A stretch of 64,000 bases of DNA, taken from the NCBI RefSeq assembly GCF_023520895.1, contig NZ_CP026029.1:5952001-6016000 (forward strand), read 5' to 3'. Origin of the DNA: Paenibacillus sp. PK3_47. Its GTDB lineage: Bacteria; Bacillota; Bacilli; Paenibacillales; Paenibacillaceae. Shown in pieces: positions 27,356 through 37,444 of this stretch (its first letter is position 1; each line of letters opens with the position of its first letter). The position numbers and the translations under genes are program-made. The notes under the pieces are model-generated. The model made no database searches and was not told where the DNA came from. It worked only from the letters and a program-made list of their open reading frames with translations.

Positions 27356-30300
27356 ATGAAGAAGAAATTCGGCCTTAACTTTTTTAAACCGGTAGAGAGT
27401 TATTCGAAAAACTGGTCCATTCTTGAAGAGAAAAATAGAGATTGGGAAAATATGTACCGCCAGCGCTGGTCACACGATAAAGTAGTACGCACTACCCATG
27501 GTGTCAACTGTACAGGCTCCTGCAGCTGGAAGGTATTCGTGAAGAACGGAATCATCACCTGGGAGAACCAGCAGATTGACTATCCTTCCTGCGGACCGGA
27601 TATGCCGGAATTTGAACCGCGGGGCTGTCCGCGCGGGGCGACATTTTCGTGGTATGAATACAGCCCGCTGCGCGTCAAATACCCTTATGTAAGAGGTAAG
27701 CTGTGGCGGCTGTGGCAAACGGCGCTTAAAGAGCATGACAATTATGTCGATGCCTGGGCCAGTATTGTGGAGAACCCCGAGAAGGCAAGCGAGTATAAGA
27801 AGGCGCGCGGTAAGGGCGGCCATGTCCGCGCAGCCTGGGACGACGTGCTGCGTCTGATCTCGGCACAGCTGATCTATACCATCCGTAAATACGGCCCGGA
27901 CCGGATCGCTGGCTTTACGCCCATTCCGGCCATGTCGATGGTCAGCTACGCTTCCGGAGCACGGTTTATTTCACTCCTCGGCGGTCAAATGCTGAGCTTC
28001 TATGACTGGTATGCGGATCTTCCGCCGGCCTCCCCGCAAATCTGGGGCGAGCAGACGGATGTTCCGGAATCCTCGGACTGGTACAACGCTGGTTACCTGA
28101 TGATGTGGGGCTCCAATGTGCCGCTGACCCGGACGCCGGATGCCCACTTTATGACAGAAGTCCGCTATAAAGGAACCAAAGTCGTATCCGTAGCACCGGA
28201 TCTGGCGGAGAACGTCAAATTCGCCGACAACTGGCTGGCACCGAATCCGGGCACGGATGCGGCACTGGCCCAGGCCATGACCCATGTTATTCTGAACGAA
28301 TTTTATCAGGAACGGCAGGAGCCGATGTTCCTGAATTACGCCAAGCAGTATACAGATATGCCGTTCCTGATCCTGCTTGACCCACATGAAGATGCGCTTA
28401 AAGGCGGACGTTTCCTCCGGGCAAGCGATCTCGGTGATGATTCCCAGCACTCTGACTGGAAGCCGGTCATCTTCGACGAAGCAGCCGGTAAAATGATCGT
28501 ACCTAACGGCACGATGGGGCAGCGCTGGGAAGAGGGCAAGAAGTGGAACCTGATTCTGGAGAATGAAGACGGCAGCAAAGTGGAACCGGCGCTTAGTATT
28601 GAGGGCCATGGAGAACAGTGGACGGAAATTGTTTTCCCTTACTTTGATAATGCCGGCAACGGAACGTTCCGGCGGATGATTCCGGTCCGCACAGTGCAGC
28701 TGGCTGACGGTACAGAACGTTATGTTGCCACGGTATATGATCTGATGATGAGCCAGTACGGTGTTGCCCGTACAGAAAGCCCGCTGAATGCCAAAAGTTA
28801 TGAGGATGCATCCTCCCATTACACGCCGGCATGGCAGGAGAAGATTACAAGTGTGAAGGCAAGTGTCGTGGTGCAGATTGCCCGCGAATTTGCCCAGAAC
28901 GCGATTGATACGGGCGGACGCTCGATGATCATCATGGGGGCAGGGATCAACCACTGGTTCAACAGTGATACGATTTACCGTTCAATTCTGAATCTGGTCG
29001 TTCTTACAGCATCCCAAGGTGTGAACGGGGGCGGCTGGGCGCATTATGTCGGCCAGGAGAAATGCCGTCCGATTGAAGGGTGGTCAACCGTTGCTTTCGC
29101 CAAAGACTGGCAGGGCCCGGCCCGGCAGCAGAATGCAACTTCATTCTTCTATTTTGCAACAGAGCAGTGGCGTTATGAGGAGAGCGGTACAGATTCACTG
29201 AAATCGCCGACCGGCGGAGATGTGGCGTACCAGCATCCTGCTGATTATAATGTGCTGGCTGCACGACTTGGCTGGCTGCCGTCCTTCCCGCAATTTAACA
29301 AGAACAGTCTATTGTTTGCAGAGGAAGCCGCGCAGCAGGGCAAGAAATCAAATGCCGAAATCATCAGCCATACGCTGGAAGAGATTAAATCACGGAATAC
29401 CCGCTTTGCTGTGGAAGATCCCGGCGCTCCGGAGAATTTCCCGCGTTCCCTGTTCATTTGGCGCTCGAACCTGATTTCCAGCTCCGCCAAGGGCCAGGAA
29501 TATTTCATGAAGCATTTGCTCGGAGCTTCCGACGGCCTGCTGGCTGAGCCGAATGAGGAACAGAAGCCGGAAGAGATTATCTGGCGCGAAGATGTGGAAG
29601 GCAAGCTGGATCTGATGGTCGCCATGGATTTCCGGATGACAACCACACCGCTGTATGCAGATGTCGTACTGCCGGCGGCCACATGGTATGAGAAAACCGA
29701 TCTGTCGTCGACAGACATGCATCCGTTCGTGCATCCGTTCAATCCGGCGGTGAATCCGCTCTGGGAATCCCGGTCCGACTGGGATATTTACCGCCAGCTG
29801 GCAGAGGTATTCTCCGATATGGCGAAAAGTCATCTGCCCGGCGTCTATAAAGACCTTGTGGCTACGCCGCTTAACCATGACTCCATCAATGAGATTTCAC
29901 AGCCGATGGGACTTGTCAAAGACTGGGCCAAAGGCGAAGTGGAAGCTGTTCCGGGCAAAACCATGCCGAACCTGACGATTGTCGAGCGGGATTATACCAA
30001 AATTCATGATAAATATATTTCACTCGGACCAAACCTTATGGTCGGAAAAGCAGGCGCACACGGTATCAGCTTCTCAGTCGCTGAAGAATACGAAGAGCTC
30101 AAGAAGCTTAGCGGAGTGTATTTCGACGAATCGATCAAAAACGGACTGCCGAAGCTGCAGACGGCACGCCAGGCGGCCGACACGATTCTTCATTTGTCTT
30201 CGGCCACCAACGGCTGCGTATCCCAGAAGGCCTACGCTTCTGCAGAAAAGGATTCAGGCGTAGAGCTGCGTGATATCTCGGCAGACCGTGCGGCGGAGAA

Positions 30301-31030
30301 AATTACGTTCCAGAGCATCACCGCCCAGCCGCGTGAAGTGATTCCGACACCGGTGTTCAGCGGTTCGAACAAGCAGGGCCGGCGTTATTCACCGTTCACT
30401 ACGAACATCGAACGTCTGGTGCCCTTCCGTACACTGACGGGAAGACAGCATTTCTATATTGATCATGAAATCTTTCAGCAGTTCGGTGAAGCACTGCCGG
30501 TGTACAAACCGACGCTGCCGCCGATGGTCTTCGGGCCGCGCGACAAGGAAGTGAAGGGCGGCCAGGATTCACTGGTCCTGAGATATTTGACGCCGCACGG
30601 CAAGTGGAATATCCACTCGACCTACCAGGATAACCAGCATATGCTGACCCTGTTCCGCGGCGGTCCGACCGTATGGATTAACAATGAAGATGCAGAGGCA
30701 CACGGCATTGCCGATAATGACTGGCTGGAAGTGTACAACCGCAACGGTGTCGTCACTGCACGTGCGGTAGTCAGCCACCGGATGCCGAGAGGCACCATGT
30801 TCATGTACCACGCCCAGGACAAGCACATTCAAGTACCGGGTTCTGAAATTACGGATACCCGCGGCGGAAGCCATAATGCGCCTACCCGAATTCATCTGAA
30901 GCCTACCCAGATGGTCGGCGGATACGCACAGCTCAGCTACGGTTTTAACTACTATGGTCCAATCGGCAACCAGCGGGATGTCTATGTAGCCGTACGCAAA
31001 ATGAAGGAGGTTAACTGGCTTGAAAATTAA
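27356..31030 (+). CDS. narG: Respiratory nitrate reductase, alpha subunit
   Basis: 1224 aa, full length. The N-terminal 4Fe-4S ligands are His48, Cys52, Cys56 and Cys91 (HGVNCTGSCSWKV ... RGCPRG). The molybdopterin-binding core follows, and the C terminus shows the cofactor-binding barrel (NRNGVVTARAVVSHRMPRG; HAQDKHIQVPG). NarG reduces nitrate to nitrite on the cytoplasmic face of the membrane with a Mo-bis-MGD cofactor. It opens a tightly overlapping narGHJI operon. Cofactor genes moeA and moaA lie 8-10 kb downstream. Confidence 0.97.
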   Translation: MKKKFGLNFFKPVESYSKNWSILEEKNRDWENMYRQRWSHDKVVRTTHGVNCTGSCSWKVFVKNGIITWENQQIDYPSCGPDMPEFEPRGCPRGATFSWYEYSPLRVKYPYVRGKLWRLWQTALKEHDNYVDAWASIVENPEKASEYKKARGKGGHVRAAWDDVLRLISAQLIYTIRKYGPDRIAGFTPIPAMSMVSYASGARFISLLGGQMLSFYDWYADLPPASPQIWGEQTDVPESSDWYNAGYLMMWGSNVPLTRTPDAHFMTEVRYKGTKVVSVAPDLAENVKFADNWLAPNPGTDAALAQAMTHVILNEFYQERQEPMFLNYAKQYTDMPFLILLDPHEDALKGGRFLRASDLGDDSQHSDWKPVIFDEAAGKMIVPNGTMGQRWEEGKKWNLILENEDGSKVEPALSIEGHGEQWTEIVFPYFDNAGNGTFRRMIPVRTVQLADGTERYVATVYDLMMSQYGVARTESPLNAKSYEDASSHYTPAWQEKITSVKASVVVQIAREFAQNAIDTGGRSMIIMGAGINHWFNSDTIYRSILNLVVLTASQGVNGGGWAHYVGQEKCRPIEGWSTVAFAKDWQGPARQQNATSFFYFATEQWRYEESGTDSLKSPTGGDVAYQHPADYNVLAARLGWLPSFPQFNKNSLLFAEEAAQQGKKSNAEIISHTLEEIKSRNTRFAVEDPGAPENFPRSLFIWRSNLISSSAKGQEYFMKHLLGASDGLLAEPNEEQKPEEIIWREDVEGKLDLMVAMDFRMTTTPLYADVVLPAATWYEKTDLSSTDMHPFVHPFNPAVNPLWESRSDWDIYRQLAEVFSDMAKSHLPGVYKDLVATPLNHDSINEISQPMGLVKDWAKGEVEAVPGKTMPNLTIVERDYTKIHDKYISLGPNLMVGKAGAHGISFSVAEEYEELKKLSGVYFDESIKNGLPKLQTARQAADTILHLSSATNGCVSQKAYASAEKDSGVELRDISADRAAEKITFQSITAQPREVIPTPVFSGSNKQGRRYSPFTTNIERLVPFRTLTGRQHFYIDHEIFQQFGEALPVYKPTLPPMVFGPRDKEVKGGQDSLVLRYLTPHGKWNIHSTYQDNQHMLTLFRGGPTVWINNEDAEAHGIADNDWLEVYNRNGVVTARAVVSHRMPRGTMFMYHAQDKHIQVPGSEITDTRGGSHNAPTRIHLKPTQMVGGYAQLSYGFNYYGPIGNQRDVYVAVRKMKEVNWLEN

Positions 31031-32591
31031 AGCGCAAGTTGCAATGGTAATGAATCTGGATAAGTGTATCGGCTGCCACACCTGCAGTGTGACCTGTAAA
31101 ACAACCTGGACCAACCGTAAAGGTGCAGAATATATGTGGTTCAACAACGTGGAGACCAAGCCGGGAATCGGCTATCCGAAACGCTGGGAAGACCAGGAGC
31201 TCTACAAAGGCGGCTGGCAGCTGCGCAAAGGGAAGCTTGAGCTGAAATCGGGCAACAAGCTGTCCAAGATCGCACTCGGCAAAATCTTCTATAACCCTGA
31301 TATGCCGGAAATGAAGGATTACTATGAGCCGTGGACTTACAACTATGAACAGCTGACCAATGCCGGCGAGCAGGAGCATTCACCGGTAGCCCGCGCCCAT
31401 TCCGCCGTAACCGGTGAGAAGATGGATCTGGAATGGGGCCCGAACTGGGAGGATGATCTGGCTGGAGCGCATGTAACCGGTCCGCTGGATCCGAATATCC
31501 AGAAAATTGAGGAAGAAATCAAATTCAACTTTGAAAAATCCTTCATGGTATATCTGCCGCGTCTCTGTGAGCACTGCCTGAATCCGAGCTGCGTCGCTTC
31601 CTGTCCTTCAGGAGCGATGTACAAACGGGATGAGGACGGGATTGTCCTTGTCGATCAGGAAGCTTGCCGCGGCTGGAGATATTGCATGACAGGCTGCCCA
31701 TACAAAAAAGTGTACTTCAACTGGCAGACCAACAAAGCGGAGAAATGCACCTTCTGCTTCCCGCGTGTTGAAGCAGGCCTTCCGACGGTATGCTCGGAGA
31801 CCTGTACCGGCCGGATCCGTTATCTGGGTGTTCTGCTGTATGACGCCGACAAGGTGCTTGATGCCGCATCAACGCCGGATGTGCAGGACCTCTACAAGGC
31901 GCAATGTGATTTGTTCTTGAATCCGCATGATCCGGAAATCATCGCCCAAGCGAGAAAAGACGGCATCTCCGAGGATTGGCTGGAAGCTGCCCAGAATTCA
32001 CCGGTCTACAAGCTGGCGATCGAGCACAAGCTGGCATTCCCGCTTCACCCGGAATACCGTACACTGCCTATGGTGTGGTATGTACCGCCGCTTAGCCCGA
32101 TCATGAATTACTTTGAAGGCAAGGATTCGCTGAAAAATCCGGATATGATTTTCCCGGCGATCGAGGAGATGCGGACACCGATCCAGTACCTGGCTAACAT
32201 GCTGACTGCCGGCGATACCGAAACGGTCAAAGAAGCCCTGCAGCGGATGGCGATGATGCGTTCCTACATGCGTGCCAAGTCTTCCGGACAGGAATTTGAC
32301 CTCAGCCGGCTGGATCGTGTCGGCATGACTGCCCAGCAGACCGAGGAAATGTACCGCCTGCTGGCCATTGCCAAATACGAAGACCGGTTTGTGATCCCGA
32401 CCTCGCATAAGGAGCAGCACATGAATCCATATCGTGCCCAAGGTTCCGCAGGCTACGGCAACGTTATGGGTGACATGGGCTCCGGCTCCGGCTGTGACGG
32501 ATGCGGTGCAGCAAGCTCCATCGGTGAGTCCATGAAGACCGGCAAGGATTTGTACGAAGAGAACTTCTACGGAGGGATTTGGCGTGATTAA
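31020..32591 (+). CDS. narH: Respiratory nitrate reductase, beta subunit
   Basis: 523 aa from a TTG that overlaps narG by 11 nt; AAGGAGG lies 9 nt upstream inside narG. Four cysteine clusters are seen: CIGCHTCSVTCK, CEHCLNPSCVASCP, CRGWRYCMTGCPYKK and CTFC ... CSETC. The Trp in the third replaces a Cys, as usual for the 3Fe-4S centre of NarH. It carries electrons from the NarI hemes to NarG. Confidence 0.97.
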   Translation: MKIKAQVAMVMNLDKCIGCHTCSVTCKTTWTNRKGAEYMWFNNVETKPGIGYPKRWEDQELYKGGWQLRKGKLELKSGNKLSKIALGKIFYNPDMPEMKDYYEPWTYNYEQLTNAGEQEHSPVARAHSAVTGEKMDLEWGPNWEDDLAGAHVTGPLDPNIQKIEEEIKFNFEKSFMVYLPRLCEHCLNPSCVASCPSGAMYKRDEDGIVLVDQEACRGWRYCMTGCPYKKVYFNWQTNKAEKCTFCFPRVEAGLPTVCSETCTGRIRYLGVLLYDADKVLDAASTPDVQDLYKAQCDLFLNPHDPEIIAQARKDGISEDWLEAAQNSPVYKLAIEHKLAFPLHPEYRTLPMVWYVPPLSPIMNYFEGKDSLKNPDMIFPAIEEMRTPIQYLANMLTAGDTETVKEALQRMAMMRSYMRAKSSGQEFDLSRLDRVGMTAQQTEEMYRLLAIAKYEDRFVIPTSHKEQHMNPYRAQGSAGYGNVMGDMGSGSGCDGCGAASSIGESMKTGKDLYEENFYGGIWRD

Positions 32592-33147
32592 TCTGACCAG
32601 ACTGTACGATTACAAACCATCCTTCGGATATTTTGCCCTGCAGCTCATGTATCCGGAAAAGCTGGATTTTCATCCGGCTTTTCTGGAAGAGACGTTCAGC
32701 AGCGATGGACCGGCTTACAGCCATGTGCATACCTATTGGACATTGATGCAGAAGCTCAGTCTGGATGAAATACAGGAGAATTATGCGGCCACTTTTGACT
32801 TCCAGAAGGACTGCGCCCTGTATATGACCTACTTCAAGTTCGAGGATGCCAAAGAACGGGGGCAAATGCTTGCCAAGCTGAAGCTCCTGTATGAAATGTA
32901 CGGGCTGGAAATGCCGGAAGGCGAGCTGCCGGATTTTTTACCGCTGATGTGTGAATTTCTGTACGCCGCCGAGTGGCTCGGGGATCCGAAAGCAACGGAA
33001 AATTTTCGGATGCTGATGGCGATTCTTGAGGATGGCACCTACCACCTGGTCAAGGCGCTTGAACGGCTGGAAAGTCCTTATTACCACCTGGTGAAGGGAT
33101 TGCGTGAAACATTTAAAGCTTGTGCTGAACAGGAGGCCCTAAGTTAA
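32584..33147 (+). CDS. narJ: Nitrate reductase molybdenum cofactor assembly chaperone
   Basis: 187 aa, GTG start after GGAGGGATTTGGC, overlapping narH by 8 nt. It belongs to the helical TorD/NarJ chaperones: CEFLYAAEWLGDP, ALERLESPYYHLVKGL and an acidic profile. NarJ is cytoplasmic and binds the NarG N terminus while cofactors are inserted; it is not part of the final enzyme. Confidence 0.93.
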   Translation: MINLTRLYDYKPSFGYFALQLMYPEKLDFHPAFLEETFSSDGPAYSHVHTYWTLMQKLSLDEIQENYAATFDFQKDCALYMTYFKFEDAKERGQMLAKLKLLYEMYGLEMPEGELPDFLPLMCEFLYAAEWLGDPKATENFRMLMAILEDGTYHLVKALERLESPYYHLVKGLRETFKACAEQEALS

Positions 33148-33833
33148 TGAATATGCTAGATCAATTTTTATGGGTCATTTTCCCTTATATGTGCATGGTG
33201 GTCTTCATCGGCGGACATATTGTCCGCTACCGCAAGGACCAGTTCAACTGGACGGCCAAATCCAGTGAATTTATCGAAAAGAAACAGCTGAAATTCGGCA
33301 GCATCCTGTTCCATCTGGGCATTATTCCGGTTATTTTTGGCCATATTGGCGGGCTCGCTATTCCAAAATCCTGGCTTGAGGCCGTTGGTGTCAGTGATCA
33401 TCTTTACCACATCGGCGCGGTATATATTGGCGGGATTTTCGGGGCTGCTACCCTGCTGGGGATGCTGATCCTTACTTCACGGCGCTTCACCCTGAAGAAT
33501 GTCCGCCGGCTGAGCAGCGCATCGGATCTGATCGTCAACTCCCTGCTGCTGTTCATCGTGTTCATGGGGATGTATTCCACGATTGTAACCAATGCCGTAC
33601 AGCCTGAATTTGATTACCGGGATACCATTTCCGTCTGGTTCCGCGGCTTGTTTATGTTCCGTCCGGACCCGGCGCTTATGGTGGATGTGCCGTTTTCCTT
33701 TAAGCTGCATATTCTGTCCGGCTTTGCTATTTTTGCCTTCTGGCCGTTTACGCGTCTGGTCCATGTGTGGAGTGTTCCGTTGAATTATATAGGCAGAAGT
33801 TATATCCTATACAGAAGAAATAAATCGAATTAA
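33147..33833 (+). CDS. narI: Respiratory nitrate reductase, gamma subunit
   Basis: 228 aa, start overlapping the narJ stop by one base. Five membrane helices with four heme-ligand His: FIGGHIVRYRKD, FHLGIIPVIFGHIGG, and KLHILSGFAIFAFWPFTRLVHVWS near the C terminus. NarI is the diheme cytochrome b that oxidises menaquinol at the outer face and feeds NarH. Confidence 0.95.
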   Translation: MNMLDQFLWVIFPYMCMVVFIGGHIVRYRKDQFNWTAKSSEFIEKKQLKFGSILFHLGIIPVIFGHIGGLAIPKSWLEAVGVSDHLYHIGAVYIGGIFGAATLLGMLILTSRRFTLKNVRRLSSASDLIVNSLLLFIVFMGMYSTIVTNAVQPEFDYRDTISVWFRGLFMFRPDPALMVDVPFSFKLHILSGFAIFAFWPFTRLVHVWSVPLNYIGRSYILYRRNKSN

Positions 33834-33885
33834 CGGAAAGAGAGCGGTACACTTCTTTCCCTGTTCAATTTAGGAGAGAAAAACG

Positions 33886-34344
33886 ATGACAAATAAGGTG
33901 GATTACCAAATGAAGCTGGACCAGATCCGCAGGGAGCTGGGGTATGATTTCATGTCACTGGCTTTTGCCGAACCGGCGGAATATGACTATGTAATCCGAT
34001 GGAAATATGTCTCAGGGAACACGAATGACCGTTACAAACGGATCGTGCTTCAATCGGGAAGAGGGATTGCGGGAATCGTATTCAAGACCGGCAAACCGTT
34101 TTTACTCCCTTCTGTGCAGAAAGATGTTAAGCCTGATGCATTATTTAATTATCCCATCACGAAGATGGAGAATTTGAACAGCATCGGTGCTGTCCCGATG
34201 TGGAATGATGCCCGCGTCGCAGGCGTGCTTCTTGGCGGATTCAGGGGCGAACGGCAGGTAACCCCCGAGATGCTGAGAGCTCTGGAAGCTACGGCGCGCA
34301 AGGGCATTGGAGAACTGAACGGGAAGGAATTGTTGCTCAGTTGA
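33886..34344 (+). CDS. nreA: GAF-domain nitrate receptor
   Basis: 152 aa. It is a single GAF fold: RIVLQSGRGIAGIVFKTGKPFLLP followed by IGAVPMWNDARVAGVLLGGFRGE. In staphylococci NreA binds nitrate and inhibits NreB kinase activity when nitrate is absent. It is followed by nreB and nreC in the standard order with overlapping or close starts, so the name is well supported. It is 52 nt after narI and has its own strong site, AGGAGAGAAAAACG. Confidence 0.9.
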   Translation: MTNKVDYQMKLDQIRRELGYDFMSLAFAEPAEYDYVIRWKYVSGNTNDRYKRIVLQSGRGIAGIVFKTGKPFLLPSVQKDVKPDALFNYPITKMENLNSIGAVPMWNDARVAGVLLGGFRGERQVTPEMLRALEATARKGIGELNGKELLLS

Positions 34345-35408
34345 TGACATCCGGACACAATCTGCCGCACCAGCTCATGACGAAGCTGTTTGAGAACAGC
34401 ATGGAAGCGATGTTCTTTTTTGACCGTGAAGGGAAAGCCCTGGCGATGAATCCCGCTGCCGAGAACATTGTGGATAAGGATATTCTGAAGCAGCTGTATC
34501 AGGGAAATCCCCAGGCGCTGTGTGGTACCTGCCGCGGGTATACCAGTGAGACGGAGCTGCGCACCTGCCTGAACTGTTATTTTAACACACCCGATTCCGA
34601 GGAATTCACCTCTTACCAGGTCTATCTGGAGACAAGGGATAAAGGGATTGTCCCTTATGCCGCTTCTTTTCACACCATAGATTATGAGAATAACATCAGG
34701 GTATTTATGCTGAGGGATCTTACCAGGCAGTTCAAGACCCAGGAGAAATTTTATCAGAACAAAATGATGAAGCACGTCATTGAAGCACAGGAGAACGAAC
34801 GCAAGCGGATTTCACGCGAACTGCATGACAGTGTGGCTCAAGAGCTGATGAGCGCCGTGATTGACCTGCGCGTGCTCAAGTATATGACAGCAGATGAACA
34901 GTTGTTGAAAAAAGTGAAGCAGACCGAAGTGTCCATGACACGGCTGCTGAATGATATCCGGAGTCTGTCCGTGGAGCTGCGGCCGGCGGCGCTGGATGAT
35001 TTTGGACTGGAGGCTGCCTTCCGGTCTTATTTCAAACGGATGGAACAAAGCTATGGCCTTGTGATAGAATATCAGTCCCAGCTGTCAGAGAAACGGTATG
35101 AGAGTGAAATTGAAACCGTAATGTACCGTGTGTGCCAGGAAGCTGTTCTGAACGCCCTGAAATATGCCGAGGTAGATACCGTTTCCGTATCGCTGACCGA
35201 GAAGGACGGCGTGCTGCGGCTCCTTGTTGAAGATCAGGGCATAGGCTTTAACAAGGGTGACGAGCCCAGCGGAACCGGACTTGGCCTGTTTGGCATGCAG
35301 GAACGGGCAGAGCTGGTGGGCGGAACCTGCACCATAGACTCGGGGATCGGCAAGGGGACCCGGATTATGCTGCAGGTTCCGGTAGGATTTGCACAAGGAA
35401 AGGAATGA
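34344..35408 (+). CDS. nreB: Oxygen-sensing histidine kinase
   Basis: 354 aa from the ATG in TGATG, which overlaps the nreA stop; a TTG one codon earlier is possible. The N-terminal PAS domain has Cys60, Cys63, Cys75 and Cys78 (C-x2-C-x11-C-x2-C), the same spacing as the O2-labile 4Fe-4S cluster of NreB. The HisKA_3 motif [15 protein letters not shown] contains His161. The ATPase domain follows with [18 protein letters not shown]. No membrane segment is seen, so it is cytoplasmic. Without oxygen it phosphorylates NreC. Confidence 0.93.
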   Translation: MTSGHNLPHQLMTKLFENSMEAMFFFDREGKALAMNPAAENIVDKDILKQLYQGNPQALCGTCRGYTSETELRTCLNCYFNTPDSEEFTSYQVYLETRDKGIVPYAASFHTIDYENNIRVFMLRDLTRQFKTQEKFYQNKMMKHVIEAQENERKRISRELHDSVAQELMSAVIDLRVLKYMTADEQLLKKVKQTEVSMTRLLNDIRSLSVELRPAALDDFGLEAAFRSYFKRMEQSYGLVIEYQSQLSEKRYESEIETVMYRVCQEAVLNALKYAEVDTVSVSLTEKDGVLRLLVEDQGIGFNKGDEPSGTGLGLFGMQERAELVGGTCTIDSGIGKGTRIMLQVPVGFAQGKE

Positions 35409-35415
35409 GTTTCTG

Positions 35416-36063
35416 ATGAAAATCGTCATTGCAGACGACCATGCGATCGTGCGCAGCGGCTTCTCTATGATTCTGAATTTTCAGGATGACATTGAGGTTA
35501 TCGGGGCTGCGGCAGACGGTATTGAAGCTTATGCCCTGGTGGCAAAGTTCCGGCCGGACATACTGATTATGGACTTAAGCATGCCGCCGGGCGAGAGCGG
35601 ACTGATTGCGACAGGCAAGATTAAAGAGGATTATCCTGACACCAAAATCCTGATTCTGACGATGCACGATGACGAGGAATATCTGTTCCATGTGCTGAAG
35701 AACGGGGCATCCGGATATGTGCTCAAAAGTGCGCCCGACGAAGAGCTGCTGCTGGCCATCCGGACTATCCATGAAGGCGGCACCTATATTCAGCCCAAGA
35801 TGGCAACCTCTCTTGTCCGTGAATTCATCAAGCAGGATAAGAATGTTACCACAGAAGACCTGTTCGAGCTGTTATCCAAGCGGGAGCTGGAGATTCTGCC
35901 GCTGATCGCCAAGGGGTACGGGAACAAGGAAATCGCTGAGAAACTGTTCATTTCAGTGAAAACGGTGGAAGCCCATAAGGCCAAGATTATGGAAAAGCTG
36001 AATTTGAAAAGCCGGCCGGAGCTGGTGGAATATGCGTTACGCAAAAAAATGCTGGATTTCTAA
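35416..36063 (+). CDS. nreC: LuxR-type response regulator
   Basis: 215 aa from ATG 35416 (AAAGGA upstream); the frame opens nine codons earlier. The receiver domain (1-120) has acidic DD at 7-8 and phosphoacceptor Asp53 in LIMDLSMP; the C-terminal LuxR helix-turn-helix is [20 protein letters not shown] and [16 protein letters not shown]. NreC activates nitrate respiration genes. Palindromes before narG and narK in this window are plausible binding sites. Confidence 0.93.
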   Translation: MKIVIADDHAIVRSGFSMILNFQDDIEVIGAAADGIEAYALVAKFRPDILIMDLSMPPGESGLIATGKIKEDYPDTKILILTMHDDEEYLFHVLKNGASGYVLKSAPDEELLLAIRTIHEGGTYIQPKMATSLVREFIKQDKNVTTEDLFELLSKRELEILPLIAKGYGNKEIAEKLFISVKTVEAHKAKIMEKLNLKSRPELVEYALRKKMLDF

Positions 36064-36085
36064 CTGGCGAATGGAGGAGAGCACC

Positions 36086-36613
36086 ATGCCGGATTTTGCT
36101 GAGCTGCAGTTTACTACGCCTGCCATGCGCATTCTTGAGAATGAACACCGCTATTTATCTTTTTTAATGGAAGAATGGCATGCTATTGTGCTTTGGTTTG
36201 AACAGGAGAATATCCGTCTGGATGAAGCGAGGGTGCGGATACAGGAGCTGCGGCAGGCGGTCATTGATTTCATGGAACCGCTGAGGAAGCATACCGCGAA
36301 GGAAGAGGGCCATTTTTTCCCGCTGCTGGGGTCATACATAGGTTTTGAGCAGGGGCCGCTGATCGGGATCCAGGAGGAGCACCGCGAAATTGAAGGTTAT
36401 CTCGGGCATTTTCTGCATCATACGGAAGAGGGCTTCGATGGGTTATCTTTATCGGATATCCGGGCTGCCGTCAAGGATGCAGGGGAAGCCTTTGAAGTAC
36501 TGACGGTACACTTTGTCAAAGAAGAAGCCGTTATTTTCCCGATGGCCGAAAGCCGGCTGCATGCCAAGGACAAAGAGCGGCTTAGCCAACAACTGAATAC
36601 ACTGATTACTTAA
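36086..36613 (+). CDS. Hemerythrin-domain protein
   Basis: 175 aa from ATG 36086 with GGAGGAGAGCACC upstream. It has the hemerythrin ligand pattern: ILENEHRYLSFLMEEWHAI, LRKHTAKEEGHFFPLL, EEHREIEGYLGHFLHH and VHFVKEEAVIFPM. It lies 22 nt after nreC and is probably cotranscribed with it, so it is likely an oxygen- or NO-handling partner of nitrate respiration. It is not a close duplicate of the protein at 26644. Confidence 0.87.
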   Translation: MPDFAELQFTTPAMRILENEHRYLSFLMEEWHAIVLWFEQENIRLDEARVRIQELRQAVIDFMEPLRKHTAKEEGHFFPLLGSYIGFEQGPLIGIQEEHREIEGYLGHFLHHTEEGFDGLSLSDIRAAVKDAGEAFEVLTVHFVKEEAVIFPMAESRLHAKDKERLSQQLNTLIT

Positions 36614-36616
36614 CAG

Positions 36617-36650
36617 AAAGGGCTGCCTCAATGGAAGCAGCTTTTTTCTT
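36617..36650 (+). terminator. Terminator after the hemerythrin gene
   Basis: GCTGCCTC and GAAGCAGC form a short stem around AATG, followed by TTTTTTC, just past the stop codon. Confidence 0.75.
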
Positions 36651-36680
36651 TGTGGATGTATGGAGAGTGTCAGCGTTCGC

Positions 36681-36945
36681 GAGGGTAAACGAGCCCAATG
36701 TACACGAAAAACCGAGTATAATGTGCCACTGCGAGGGATAGCAAGCCTGATGTACACGAAAAACCGAGTACATTGTGCCACTGCGAGGGCGAACGAGCCC
36801 GATGTACTCGAAAAACCGGGTACATTGGGCCACTGCGAGGGCGAACGAGCCCGATGTACTCGAAAAACCGGGTACATTAGGCCACTGCGAGGGTAAACGA
36901 GCCCAATGTACACGAAAAACCGAGTACATTGTGCCACTGCGAGGC
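36681..36945. repeat. 52-nt hairpin array, five units (inverted orientation)
   Basis: The core TACACGAAAAACCGAGTA or a close variant starts at 36701, 36753, 36805, 36857 and 36909, again every 52 nt. Flanks read GAGGGCGAACGAGCCC and GGCCACTGC. On the minus strand this is the same consensus as the arrays at 20.5 and 63.9 kb. It fills the gap between convergent genes. Confidence 0.9.
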
Positions 36946-36948
36946 TAG

Positions 36949-37391
36949 CTATTCCTTATCCTGATCCTCAAAGGGAGTTACCCAGATCTTATAGATCATG
37001 ATTCCATTAATTAACTCCTTTGAAGTATTAACATTGATCCTGACATTGTTGTAGTCTGCCCATTGGGGAAGATGCTCGGCCAGGTAGGTGTGAACATTGG
37101 CATCCGGTGATGCGTAACCAACATGAACCCTTAGTCCGCCTGCGAAGTCAGGATAAAGAGAATCCGCCCATTCATTGACTTCCCTAATGGAGTCGAATAT
37201 TTTCCCCGCTTCCTTGTAATCCTCATTAATCCATTTAATATCCAATAGGGAACCCTCCATCTGCCCTCTATATATCCATAAGCTTTTTGTCTAAAAATAT
37301 ACTCCGTATCGCTCCTTGACCCATTCTGGGAATTATAAACAATCACCTTACTGGATTCAAGTGTGAAGTGCTTCTCCCCCAAAACCGGCAA
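36949..37391 (-). pseudogene. Unknown protein gene broken by a frameshift
   Basis: Two overlapping minus frames look like one gene. The first part (TTG 37391, GGAG upstream) reads MPVLGEKHFTLESSKVIVYN to RQKAYGYIEG; the second reads EGSLLDIKWINEDYKEAG to the stop at 36949. The joint contains GAGGGCAGATGGAGGG, where GAGGG is repeated 11 nt apart. Removing 11 nt restores one frame of about 143 codons (YIEG-SLLD). The protein family is not recognised. An ATG at 37260 could still give the 103-residue second half. Confidence 0.6.
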
Positions 37392-37444
37392 TCATTCTCC
37401 ATTGCTATGCTATCTTTAATCCGGAAGCCGCCTGCCTTTATTTT

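Noticed and set aside
27971-28954. 327-codon frame antisense to narG
   Set aside because: Cys/His-rich nonsense composition and no family; shadow of narG.
36449-36937. Minus-strand frames over the 36.7 kb array, running into the hemerythrin gene
   Set aside because: Repeat-derived shadow of a well-supported plus-strand gene and array.
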